A DNA stretch of 64,000 nt from Solidesulfovibrio sp. GTDB lineage: Bacteria; Desulfobacterota; Desulfovibrionia; Desulfovibrionales; Desulfovibrionaceae. The position numbers and the translations under genes are program-made. Below, one piece after another: positions 37,472 to 46,166 of this stretch. Where the stretch lies: assembly GCF_038562415.1 (NCBI RefSeq), contig NZ_JBCFBA010000018.1:1-64000 (forward strand). The letters are read 5' to 3'. The notes below the pieces were generated by a model. That model was given only the letters and a program-made list of their open reading frames with translations, had not been told where the DNA came from and searched no databases. Within the stretch, counting starts at the first letter, position 1. Every line of letters begins with the position of its first letter.

Positions 37472-40400
37472 TCAGTTGGCCAGCAACAACTGCACCCCCG
37501 GTCCCAGGCCGTTTTGCAGGGGACACGAGGCGGGAGCCACGGGCACGTCGACCGCATCGGGCGTGGCGGCCGTGGCCGTGACCGTCAGCTTGCCGCGCGG
37601 GCCGGTTGCGCCCGCGGCCGGAACCAGGGTGACACGGGCCACCTCGCCGTCGCCGAGGGTCCGCCGGTCCGCCAGACTGAACACGACGATCCGCAATTTC
37701 CCGGGGGCGACGATGGAACCGGACACGGATTTCCCGACGGCAGTGGCCGATGGCCCGGCCGAAACCGTGGCGTCGGAGAAACGGGCGGCGTCGTAGGCGA
37801 CCTCGGCGATCATGGTGGAGATCGTTGCGCCCCCGCCGACCAAGGTCAGGGGTACCGCCAGGGCGCCGGCGACGGATTGGGCCGGGCCGGGGCGCAACGT
37901 GGCCGTGGCTTCGCCGGCCGCGGGGCACAGCCCGGCCGCAATGGCGGCGTTGGCGGCCGAGCGGAACAGGTGGTTGTTGACGATCAGTTGCAGGTCCGCG
38001 GCGGTGATACTGGTGTAGTTGGACGCGAAGCACATGTTGCTCGAACCGGCCAGGGCGGCCACGATGGACTGCTGGACCTCCCACAGTTGCACGGTGCCGC
38101 TGCAATCGCAATCACCGAGCTGGCCGCAGCGTTGGGTCAGCTCCACCACGCCCGGAAAGCCGTTTATGGGCGTATCGACGCCCGAGGTATTGGTGGCCGA
38201 AGGCGCGTTGGTCACCTGAGTCACCGTCGAGCCGTCCGTGTACTTCACGCGGAAGGTCACCGTGGCCACGGGCCCCGCCGTCAAGGCCGCGGGCGCGGCG
38301 CCGCTTATGTACATCATGAAGCGCAGCTTCCCGTTGCCGTCGTCCTGCCATTGCCGGGTGTAGGCGCTGTAGGCCGCGGCCGCGCTTTTTTCCGCCGCCG
38401 TGACTTCCAGCACGTTCGGATCGTAGCCGATGGTCGTGGAAAAGGCGCTGATGTTCGAAGGCGTCCCCGAATTGGCATAGGTCAGCGTCACCGCCACCGT
38501 GGTTCCGGCGATGGGCGCGGCGCTGGGGAAATTGAGGCTGAGGGACGGCGTGTCCGTGGGGTAGAGGCTCGCTTCGGTCACCTTGGCCACGAAGGCGTCG
38601 GCCAATCCCACGGGATCGGGGCTCAACACGCCGGCCGTGGTGGGGAAACGGGTGGTGGCGGGGTCGCCGGTGGTGCTGGCCGGTGTGGACTGGCCGGCGA
38701 CGAAGACGATGCGGGTGCCGCTGGCCGGCGTGGCCAGGGCGGTCACCGCGTCCAGGCCCGGGCCGCCGAGGTAGCTGGCGTTGACCAGCCGCGCCCCGTG
38801 GGGCTCGAACTTGGCCACGAAGCCGTCGCCCGCCCCGCGGTAGCCATAGCCGTTCTGGGTCACGGACGCGGCCGTGGCGGCGGACCAGGCGTTGTAGGCG
38901 GGCAGGTTGGCCGAGGTGGTCGAGCCGCCGACGTAGATGAAGGAAAGCCCGCCGTCGCTGCCTTTGTCCACGGCCACGGCGGTGCCCACGTCCTCGCCGG
39001 CGCCGCCGAAGTAGGTGGAAAAGCGCAGGAAGCGGCCGGAAACGTCGACCAGGCTCAAAAACGCGTCCGTGCCGCCGGCCAGGGTCGAAACCAGCGCGTT
39101 TTTCACCGGGAAATTGGTCGATTTGGTCGCCCCGGTCAAAACCAGGTTGCCCGAGCCGTCCAGGGCCAGGGCATTGACCTCGTCCACGCCGCTGCCGCCG
39201 AGGTAGGAACAGTAGACCAGTTCCGTGCAGGTGGGATTGATCCTGGCGAAAAAGCCGTCGCCGGTCGTCGAGCCGATCTTGGCCTGATAGGCGTTTTTGA
39301 CCGGCAGCTTGGCGGACAGGGTCGAGCCGGCGAGAATGGCGTCGCCGGCGCCGGAAATGGCCAAGGCGTTTATTTCGTCGTCTTTCTCGCCGCCGAAGTA
39401 GGTGGCGTAGGCAAGTACGCTCCCGCTGGCGTTGAGCTTGAGGACGAACCCGTCCTTGCCGCCGCTGTTGGCCGTGTACAGGGCGTTTTTGACGGGCATG
39501 TCCGTGGAGGCCGTGGTCCCGGCCACGTAGACGTTGCCCGAGGAATCCAGGGCGATGGCGTTGCCGAAATCCGAGCCGGTTCCGCCGAAGAAGGTGGAGA
39601 ACTGCAGGGTCTTGCCCGTGGCCGTGTCCACGGCCAGGATGAAGGCGTCTTCCTTGGTGCCCGAAAGGGCCGGCCACAGGGCCGTACTCGTCGGGAAATC
39701 CGTGGATTTCGTGTAGCCGGTCACGTAGATGCCGGTGCCGTTGACCGCCACGCCCCGGGCTTCGTCCAGGTCCTTGCCGCCGATGGTGTTGGAAAAGGCC
39801 AGGGTGTCGCCGGCAAGGCTCAGGCCGCTGATGAAGAGGTCGCCCTTGGTGACGGTCTTGGCCGGGGTCTGGGGAAAGTCGCCGGAATAGGTCGTCCCGG
39901 CCACCACGGCCAGGGCGGCGGCGCCCGTGCCGGTGGTGGTGACGGCCGAGGCGTAGTCGTTGAGGCTGCCGCCGAGCAGGGTGGAATAGGTCAACGTCGG
40001 GTCGATGACCAGCGTCCGGGACGTGTCGTAGGCGGCCAGGCGAAAGCCGAAGACAGGCGCGTCGCCGGCCTCCTCGAGCACGAAGGCCCCCGCGACCGGC
40101 TCCCGGACGCCGTCGCGCTCCTGGTAGACGACGGGCGCGGCCTGGCGCAGCTCCCGGCCGCCGGGCAGGGTCACGACCATGGCCCCGTCCGCGTCCAGGC
40201 GCACGGCCGCCGCCCCGTCGAGGCGCAGGCGGATTCGTCCCGGATCGGCCCCGGGCGCCACCACGAAGTCGTATTCCAGGAGGCGGTTGTCGCCGTGGTA
40301 GCGCAGGTCGATGCCCGGATAGACGGCGTCGTAGACCACCGAATCGTAGGCGGCCACGTCGGTGCGCCATTTGGCCGGGTCGTTGCCCAGGTGGAAATGC

Positions 40401-40753
40401 ATTTTCGCCCCGGTCAGTCCGCCGGCGCGAGGCCGGGCCTCGGCGCGTCCGCCCAGGGGCCGCAGGAAAAGGACGCGGGCGCTTTGGCGGTCCTCGGGCA
40501 CGGTCAGGGCGACGTGGTCGTCGGCGACGAACAGTTCGCCGCCGGCCGTGCGGGCCTTGAACCGGACGCGGGAGTCCCATTGGCCGGCGTTTTCGGTGAA
40601 ATACAGCGGCAGCCTGGCCAGGGCGACCCGGGCCGTCATGGCCTCGGCCCCAGCCGGGCCGGTCGCGCCGCCGGCGGGGTTCGCGCCGCCCCAAAAGACC
40701 AGCGCGCAAAGAGCCACAACCATGTATGCAAGGATGCCAGGGCGTCGCATCAT
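37472..40753 (-). CDS. Large secreted propeller / cohesin / dockerin-like protein
   Basis: A 1093-residue exported protein. Signal peptide 1-30; a DUF7948-type domain (about 45-255: FTENAGQWDSRVRF, VYPGIDLRYHG); then seven SBBP repeats opening with YSTLLGG-like motifs at residues 256, 320, 385, 449, 514, 578 and 658, enough for a closed seven-bladed propeller. Two cohesin-like beta-sandwiches (about 735-845 and 955-1065) flank a dockerin-like calcium loop, D881-C-D883-C-S-G-T with a degenerate second half (about 911-929). It resembles large surface proteins of deltaproteobacteria and Planctomycetes; the ligand is unknown. The start has AAGGAGG upstream, at MM. I found no sorting signal or C-terminal anchor. 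Confidence 0.82.
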   Translation of the reverse strand: MMRRPGILAYMVVALCALVFWGGANPAGGATGPAGAEAMTARVALARLPLYFTENAGQWDSRVRFKARTAGGELFVADDHVALTVPEDRQSARVLFLRPLGGRAEARPRAGGLTGAKMHFHLGNDPAKWRTDVAAYDSVVYDAVYPGIDLRYHGDNRLLEYDFVVAPGADPGRIRLRLDGAAAVRLDADGAMVVTLPGGRELRQAAPVVYQERDGVREPVAGAFVLEEAGDAPVFGFRLAAYDTSRTLVIDPTLTYSTLLGGSLNDYASAVTTTGTGAAALAVVAGTTYSGDFPQTPAKTVTKGDLFISGLSLAGDTLAFSNTIGGKDLDEARGVAVNGTGIYVTGYTKSTDFPTSTALWPALSGTKEDAFILAVDTATGKTLQFSTFFGGTGSDFGNAIALDSSGNVYVAGTTASTDMPVKNALYTANSGGKDGFVLKLNASGSVLAYATYFGGEKDDEINALAISGAGDAILAGSTLSAKLPVKNAYQAKIGSTTGDGFFARINPTCTELVYCSYLGGSGVDEVNALALDGSGNLVLTGATKSTNFPVKNALVSTLAGGTDAFLSLVDVSGRFLRFSTYFGGAGEDVGTAVAVDKGSDGGLSFIYVGGSTTSANLPAYNAWSAATAASVTQNGYGYRGAGDGFVAKFEPHGARLVNASYLGGPGLDAVTALATPASGTRIVFVAGQSTPASTTGDPATTRFPTTAGVLSPDPVGLADAFVAKVTEASLYPTDTPSLSLNFPSAAPIAGTTVAVTLTYANSGTPSNISAFSTTIGYDPNVLEVTAAEKSAAAAYSAYTRQWQDDGNGKLRFMMYISGAAPAALTAGPVATVTFRVKYTDGSTVTQVTNAPSATNTSGVDTPINGFPGVVELTQRCGQLGDCDCSGTVQLWEVQQSIVAALAGSSNMCFASNYTSITAADLQLIVNNHLFRSAANAAIAAGLCPAAGEATATLRPGPAQSVAGALAVPLTLVGGGATISTMIAEVAYDAARFSDATVSAGPSATAVGKSVSGSIVAPGKLRIVVFSLADRRTLGDGEVARVTLVPAAGATGPRGKLTVTATAATPDAVDVPVAPASCPLQNGLGPGVQLLLAN

Positions 40754-41019
40754 GCCTCCTTCGCGGCCGCGTTGGGCCACCTCAGCGCCGTCGGCGAAAA
40801 AACGGCCGGACGCAACGGCCACCGCGGCCCAGGCAACGGCGGCCTGGGACACTCATCGGACGCTCGGAAAAATACTTAATGGGTTGGGCGATGCGGCACC
40901 GGCGTTTCCATGGCAACCATCGGAAAGCCAGGAAGGAGGCGCGGGGGTGCGCCGGCGGCGCCGCGCCTGGGCAAGCGCCGCCGGGGGGCAACGGTCGCGC
41001 CGCGCCCCCCGGCCGACGG

Positions 41020-42243
41020 TCAGGCGAGAAGGCCGGCCGCGTCGCGCATGATGGCGGCGATGGACAGCCCGCGCGGGCAGGCGGCCTCGGCCCGGGAGAA
41101 ATCGAGCGCCCCCGGGTCGCGGCGCAACGGTTCGGGCAGGCTGGCGTAGAGTTCCCGGGCCAGGGCGAGCTCGCCGTAGTCCCGGGCGTACATCATGGCC
41201 CGCATGACCTCGGCCACGGGCGCGTCGCCGCCCAGGGCCGCGGCGCACACGTCGGCGCAGCCGGCGCAGTAGTCGCCGTGGGTGGCCGCGGCGAAAACGG
41301 CCAGGGCCTCGAAATCGGCCAGGGCCAGGGCCGTGGCCTCGCGGGCGGCGGCCACGTTGGCCGACAGGATCGTCAGGTTGGGCATCTGCGAGCAGGCCGC
41401 GGCGATGTCCGGGTTTCGCCACACGGCCATGAGCTTGGCCTGCTTGTCGGTGAGCCCTTTCTCCAGGAACCGGCCGGCCATGTCCAGCTCGGCCTGGGAG
41501 TCGGTCTTGACCGGCCCGCCGCCTTGCGTCTTCATGGCCACGACGCCGATGCCGGCCTTGGCGCACCCGGCCACGGCCCGGCGCATCTTCTCCTCGTGCA
41601 TGAGCCGGAAATTGTAGGAGAGCATCACCGCGTCGATCCAGTCGAGCCCGGCCGCGCCGATCAGGCAGTCCTCCATGTTGGCGTGGGTGCTGAAGCCGAA
41701 GAACTTGATCTTGCCGGCTTGTTTCTTGGCCGCCGCCCAGTCGCGCATCTGGCCGTCCATTTCGGCGATGCCCGAGATGCCGTGGACGTAAAAAATGTCC
41801 ACATAATCGGTCTTGAGCCGCGCCAGCGCGGCGTCCAGGCGCTCGTCGAACCTGCCGCCCTTGGGCACGAGTTTGGTGGTAAGGACAATCTGTTTGCGGG
41901 CCTCGGGGTTGCGGGCGAAAAACCGGCCGAAGCCTTCCTCGGACATGCCGTTGCCGTAGGCTTCGGCCGTGTCCCAGAAATTGACGCCCCAGGCCAGGGC
42001 CTGCTTGAGCAGCAGTTGGTTGTTGATGGTGTCGAACATGCCGCCGAGGTTGAGGATGGAGACCTCGAGCCCGGTCTTGCCGAGTTTGCGCGTGGGCATG
42101 GGCCCGGGGGCGGCCTTTTCCGGTTCGCCGGCGGCCATGGCCCGGCCGGCGCCAAGGCCCAGGCCGGCCACGGCCAGCCCGCCCAGACCCACGCTCTTTA
42201 TGAGGTCACGCCGGGTGAGCCCGGCCTTTTTTTCCGCCGCCAT
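41020..42243 (-). CDS. Tat-exported aldo/keto reductase with C-terminal Fe-S domain
   Basis: A 407-residue protein. A twin-arginine signal TRRDLIKSVGLGGLAVAGL (about 9-27) sends it folded to the periplasm. The aldo/keto reductase barrel follows (about 48-320: RKLGKTGLEVSILNLGG, WDTAEAYGNGMSEEGFG with the catalytic Asp and Tyr, KTQGGG). The C-terminal region holds C-x2-C-x3-C in DYCAGCADVC and a distal ACPRGLSI, the pattern of a [4Fe-4S] site in this reductase branch. The ATG at 42243 is preferred over 42249, because AAGGAG lies seven bases upstream of it. It is last in a five-gene operon of redox proteins. Confidence 0.85.
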   Translation of the reverse strand: MAAEKKAGLTRRDLIKSVGLGGLAVAGLGLGAGRAMAAGEPEKAAPGPMPTRKLGKTGLEVSILNLGGMFDTINNQLLLKQALAWGVNFWDTAEAYGNGMSEEGFGRFFARNPEARKQIVLTTKLVPKGGRFDERLDAALARLKTDYVDIFYVHGISGIAEMDGQMRDWAAAKKQAGKIKFFGFSTHANMEDCLIGAAGLDWIDAVMLSYNFRLMHEEKMRRAVAGCAKAGIGVVAMKTQGGGPVKTDSQAELDMAGRFLEKGLTDKQAKLMAVWRNPDIAAACSQMPNLTILSANVAAAREATALALADFEALAVFAAATHGDYCAGCADVCAAALGGDAPVAEVMRAMMYARDYGELALARELYASLPEPLRRDPGALDFSRAEAACPRGLSIAAIMRDAAGLLA

Positions 42244-42362
42244 CGCCATCCTCCTTGGGCGCGCCGGGGAGCCGGCGCGGTCAAAACCTCCGCCTTTTCG
42301 CTGCGGACAATGCGTCGTGCCGACAGCCCGGCCTGGCCCCGCGGCCTGGCCGGGGAAAGACC

Positions 42363-44093
42363 TCAGGCCAGCATCCGGCCCGGGCCCGAACGCGACTCGT
42401 TCTCGCTGGTCACGCGGATGGCCCGCAGCCCGGACACCGGGCATTCGTGCTCGCACATGCCGCAGCCGACGCAGCGCGCCGGATCGACATGGGGCTGTTG
42501 CAGGCGCACCACGATCTCGGCCTTGCGCCCCTGGCCCAGGTCCGGCAGGGGCTTTTCCAGGGTGAGCGCGACCCCGGCCAGGGAGACGACCCGCACGGCG
42601 GCCGTGTCGGGCAGCCCCAGCGGGCGCAGGAAATAGTCGCCGCTGCCCAGGTTGCGGCCGGTTGCCGGCGCGCCGGCCAGGGTCAGCGCCGCCCCCCGGG
42701 CATCGGTGACGGATACGGCGCCGCCGGCCACCGGCTCGAAGACCGTGACCACGCCGATGGCCTTGGGGCTGACCGGGCAGACCTCCTGGCAGACGATGCA
42801 CGGCCGGCCCATGGCCCAGGGCAGGCAGCGGGTGCGGTCGACGAAGGCCGTGCCCAGGCGCAGGGGGCCGACGGCGGCGAAATCGCCGCGCCCGAGCTTT
42901 TCCTCCAGGGAAAAGGGCCGGATGGCCGCCGTGGGGCAGACCTGGCCGCAGGCGACGCAGTTTTGCAGGCAACCGGCCCGGCCCAGGCGGTAATTGAGCG
43001 CCGGGGTCCACAGCCCGGCCGCGCCGGCGACGGTCACGGCCGGCTGGACGACCGCCGACGGGCACACCCGCATGCACTGGCCGCAACGGATGCAGCGGGC
43101 AAGGAAACGCGCCTCGTCCAGGGAGCCCGGCGGCCGGATGAGCGCGGGGTCGCGGCCCAGGGCGCTGGCCCCGCCCACCCGCCACAACGGCGCGGCCAGC
43201 GCCCCGGCGGCCAGGGTGAACACCGCCCCGCGCCGGGAGAAGTCCGGCAGCGCCCGTTCGCCGCAGGCCGAGGGGCGCGGGGCAAAACCGATGCGGCCGG
43301 TCGGGCAAGCGTCCAGGCAGTTGAGGCACAGCACGCACTCGCTGACGGTAATCTCCCCGGACGGCCGGCAGGCGCCTTCGCAGAATGCCTCGCAGCGCCG
43401 GCAGGTGCCGCAGGCTTTGGCGTCGGCCTTGCCGATGCGCCAGGGCACCAGCCGGGTGGCCAGGCCCATCAGCGCCCCGGCCGGGCACAGGAAACGGCAG
43501 AAAAAACGCGGCCGCCAGAGGTTGCCGGCCAGGATGGCCAGGAAAATCAGCCCCAGCACCCAGGCGCCGTCGGAGAAGCGGCCCTCGCCGTGGATGCCCA
43601 ACCGGCCCGGATCGACCAGGGGCAGCACGGCCAGGTTGACGCTACGAAACACCAGCGGCAGCGGGTCGAGCAGCCCGGTTTGCAGGCTGCCCAGGGCGGC
43701 GGCGGCCAGGAAAAAGGCCAGCAGCACGTACTTGATCCCCTGGGCCCGGCTGGGGGCGTTGTCCGCCACCCGGGCTTCGGTCGTGGCCCGGCGCCGGGCA
43801 AGATACCCCGTCAACTGGTTGAGCGTTCCCAGCGGACAGACGAAGCCGCAGAAAAACCGGCCGATAAAAAGGGTGAGCGCGAGCACGGCCAGGCCCCAGA
43901 CAAGGGGCGCGAAGAGCGTGCCCGTGGACAGCAGCGTGGCCACGGCCGTCAGGGGGTCCAGGGAGAGGAGCCAGTTGATGGGCCAGCCGCGCAGCTGCCA
44001 CAAGGCGTCGCCCACCGTGGCCACGACGCAAAACCAGAGGAAAACCAGCAGAAAGAAGGCCTGGCTCAGGCGCCTGGCGACAACGATGCGCAT
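42363..44093 (-). CDS. NapH-NapG-like fused membrane polyferredoxin
   Basis: A 576-residue protein. The N-terminal half is NapH-like: membrane helices near 8-28, 52-77, 120-140 and 175-192, cytoplasmic CxxxCP motifs FCGFVCPLG (81-89) and FCRFLCPAG (198-206), and ferredoxin sites near 228-242 and 253-264. A twin-arginine-like segment FSRRGAVFTLAAGALAAPLW (285-304) then starts a NapG/MauM-like half with further [4Fe-4S] Cys clusters at about 334-345, 375-386, 423-439 and 541-551. NapG and NapH are separate proteins elsewhere. It probably carries electrons from the quinol pool across the membrane to periplasmic partners encoded beside it; that is inference. Confidence 0.85.
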   Translation of the reverse strand: MRIVVARRLSQAFFLLVFLWFCVVATVGDALWQLRGWPINWLLSLDPLTAVATLLSTGTLFAPLVWGLAVLALTLFIGRFFCGFVCPLGTLNQLTGYLARRRATTEARVADNAPSRAQGIKYVLLAFFLAAAALGSLQTGLLDPLPLVFRSVNLAVLPLVDPGRLGIHGEGRFSDGAWVLGLIFLAILAGNLWRPRFFCRFLCPAGALMGLATRLVPWRIGKADAKACGTCRRCEAFCEGACRPSGEITVSECVLCLNCLDACPTGRIGFAPRPSACGERALPDFSRRGAVFTLAAGALAAPLWRVGGASALGRDPALIRPPGSLDEARFLARCIRCGQCMRVCPSAVVQPAVTVAGAAGLWTPALNYRLGRAGCLQNCVACGQVCPTAAIRPFSLEEKLGRGDFAAVGPLRLGTAFVDRTRCLPWAMGRPCIVCQEVCPVSPKAIGVVTVFEPVAGGAVSVTDARGAALTLAGAPATGRNLGSGDYFLRPLGLPDTAAVRVVSLAGVALTLEKPLPDLGQGRKAEIVVRLQQPHVDPARCVGCGMCEHECPVSGLRAIRVTSENESRSGPGRMLA

Positions 44094-44097
44094 ACCC

Positions 44098-45138
44098 CTA
44101 CCCTGCCGCCGGTTCGGTGTTGACGGTGACGGGATTAAGGCTCGCCACGTCGGCCGTGCCGACGCCGGCGGCCGCGGCCAGGCCCAGGTAGGGCAGGTCG
44201 GCCGGGGTGCGGCCAAGCAGCCCCGCCCCGAGCACGTCCGTGGCCACGGGGTCCCCCGAGAGGTACATGACCCCGGCCTCGCGCAGGTCGGACAGCGAAC
44301 CGCCGGTTGGGCCGTTGGTCATCATCACCTGCGTGCCGTCGAGCACGCACAGGGTCGGGCGCATAAGGCCCCCCAGCTCGGCGATGATGCCGTTGATGTC
44401 CTGGTGGAAGATGTTGCGCCGCCCGCCGAGCAGCCCATAGAAGTTTTTGAGCGTCATGGACGCCCCGGCCCGGGCGTGGTCCTTGACCACGGCCAGGGAA
44501 ATGACCTTCGTCACGCCCTCGAAGGCCCCGGCCAGGACGGGCCAGTCGCGCAAAAGCCGCCCTCCGGGCAGGGTCAGCGGCGTGAAAAGGGCCGGGCGCG
44601 GCACGATGATCCTGGCTCCGGCCGCCTTGGCGGCGTCGGCCAGGCCCGTGACCTCGAAGCAGCTCTCCGGGTTGTTGATGGGGTTGTCCGTGACCAGCAC
44701 CCGGGAGGCGCCGGCCTGGCGGCAGGCGCTGGCCACGGCGGAGAGCAGCTCGGGGCTGGTGGTGGCGCCGAGGACGGCCGGGGCGGCGATGACGGCGTTG
44801 ACCTTGACGAGCACCGTGTCGCCCTTGGCGACAAAGGCCGCCATGCCGCCGAGCGCCGCCAGGCCGGCGGCGAACATGGCCGCCCGGTCCGTGCCGTGGA
44901 CCTCGGCCAAACGCGGCTTGCCGGCCCCCGGCGCGGGTGCGGCGAAATCGCCCAGCGTCGAGAGAATCCGGGTCTGTTCCACGGCCGCCGGCCCGGCCGG
45001 GTCGCGAAGCGACAACCCAAGGCCGGTCACGGCCACGGCAGCCGCGCCCGCCCCGGCCAGGCGCCGCAGGAAATCCCGGCGCGAAAGCGGCCCGGGGCGT
45101 GCCGCCGTGGGTTCGACCATGGGTTCATGCTCCTTCAT
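44098..45138 (-). CDS. Tat-exported DUF362 protein
   Basis: A 346-residue protein with a twin-arginine signal LSRRDFLRRLAGAGAAAVAVTGL (about 18-40), so exported folded. The remainder is a DUF362 domain (VKVNAVIAAPAVLGATTSPELLSAV, VLVTDNPINNPESCF, MTLKNFYGLLGGRRNIFHQDINGIIAEL), a fold that in other proteins accompanies ferredoxin domains; this copy lacks Fe-S motifs of its own. It overlaps the upstream DUF6599 gene by four bases and is four bases from the polyferredoxin, so the three are surely co-expressed. The reaction is unknown. Confidence 0.86.
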   Translation of the reverse strand: MKEHEPMVEPTAARPGPLSRRDFLRRLAGAGAAAVAVTGLGLSLRDPAGPAAVEQTRILSTLGDFAAPAPGAGKPRLAEVHGTDRAAMFAAGLAALGGMAAFVAKGDTVLVKVNAVIAAPAVLGATTSPELLSAVASACRQAGASRVLVTDNPINNPESCFEVTGLADAAKAAGARIIVPRPALFTPLTLPGGRLLRDWPVLAGAFEGVTKVISLAVVKDHARAGASMTLKNFYGLLGGRRNIFHQDINGIIAELGGLMRPTLCVLDGTQVMMTNGPTGGSLSDLREAGVMYLSGDPVATDVLGAGLLGRTPADLPYLGLAAAAGVGTADVASLNPVTVNTEPAAG

Positions 45139-46151
45139 GGCGCCGCGTCCTTGAGGCTCGCGGCCAGTTTGCCGGCCAGTTCGACGGCGGCCTCGCGGCT
45201 GATGGCGTCGTGGACGCCGGCGATGAGCCCGCCCCGGGTCCAGATGATTTCAAAGGAGCCGGGCGCGGCAAGCAGCACGGCGCCCTCGGGCAGGCCGTCG
45301 GCCGCCTGCCTGGCGTAGCCGTTTTGCAGGAGGAACGCGGCAAAGGCCGAGGCCTCGGCCTCGGCCGCGGCCGGCGTGTCGCGCCCGGCGATAAAGGCCG
45401 TGGCCGCGCCGGCGGCCAGGGCGTAGTCGGCCGTGTAGACGTTGGAAAACCCGGCCATGCCCATGGCGTCGGCAGCGGCCAGGCGCAGGCTTTGGCTGTC
45501 CATGCCCTCGGCCGGAAACAGCGCCTTGGGATCGCGGGGCGCATTTTCCCCCGAAGCCTCGCCGGCCGGGAGCCTGGCGAAAAGCGACTTGGCCACCTCG
45601 GCCAGGGCCTGCCGCGTCGCCGGGTCGGCCCGATCGGCGGAAAGCTCGACGTAGAACGGGCCCCTGGTGAAATAGAGGGCGTTTTGGGTGGCGTAGGCGT
45701 CCGGGGCGAGCGCGCTCGGCTCGGCGCCGGGGCGGCGCTGGGAGCTGAGGACCGCGTAGGCGTCCCGGGGCGCGGCCTGGGCGTAGACGGAGGCGTCCAG
45801 GCGGGCTCCGCCCGGCAGGGCGAAGGGGCGCACGGACATTTCCTTGAAATTGGCGGCCAGGTACAACTCGGCCTTGCCGTCGATGCGGTCCGAGAGGGTT
45901 TCCGGGTCGTAGCTTTCCACCGCGCCGGCGGGCGTGGCCCCGGCCAGGTCGTCCAGGAAGGCGGCCGTGGCGAAGGCCCGGCCCGAGGCACCGGCAACGG
46001 GCGGCGGCGGCGGGCTCAGGGCCACGAGCACGGCCGGCGACAGGTGCGACTGGGCGCATCCCAGCCAGACGGCGGCGGCGGTCAGCAGCGCCAGCACGCC
46101 GGCGGAAACCGCCCTTTCGGCGCGTCCGGGACCTGTTCGACGCAAGGCCAT
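45135..46151 (-). CDS. DUF6599 family protein
   Basis: A 338-residue protein with one N-terminal hydrophobic segment (about 15-33, containing LGCAQS, not a clean lipobox) that may be an anchor or signal. The rest matches the DUF6599 pattern: AFLDDLAGATPAGAVESYDPETLSDRIDGKAELYLAANFKEMSVRPF, found beside DUF362 and aldo/keto reductase genes in anaerobes. The predicted location is periplasmic. Its stop overlaps the DUF362 start (ATGA), and it begins 15 bp after the upstream gene of the operon. Function unknown. Confidence 0.75.
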   Translation of the reverse strand: MALRRTGPGRAERAVSAGVLALLTAAAVWLGCAQSHLSPAVLVALSPPPPPVAGASGRAFATAAFLDDLAGATPAGAVESYDPETLSDRIDGKAELYLAANFKEMSVRPFALPGGARLDASVYAQAAPRDAYAVLSSQRRPGAEPSALAPDAYATQNALYFTRGPFYVELSADRADPATRQALAEVAKSLFARLPAGEASGENAPRDPKALFPAEGMDSQSLRLAAADAMGMAGFSNVYTADYALAAGAATAFIAGRDTPAAAEAEASAFAAFLLQNGYARQAADGLPEGAVLLAAPGSFEIIWTRGGLIAGVHDAISREAAVELAGKLAASLKDAAP

Positions 46152-46166
46152 GGCGTTTCCTTTCGG

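Noticed and set aside
37472-40753. Cellulosome scaffoldin
   Set aside because: Only two cohesin-like domains and one degenerate dockerin-like loop, no CBM3 and no array of dockerin enzymes in the window.
37514-40879. A 1121-codon plus-strand frame opposite the propeller protein
   Set aside because: Same shadow effect; the minus-strand protein has a signal peptide, regular repeats and a Shine-Dalgarno.
40754-41019. Riboswitch (cyclic-di-GMP or cobalamin type) before the propeller protein
   Set aside because: The GC-rich leader forms some hairpins, but I find neither the conserved core sequence of GEMM nor the cobalamin box.
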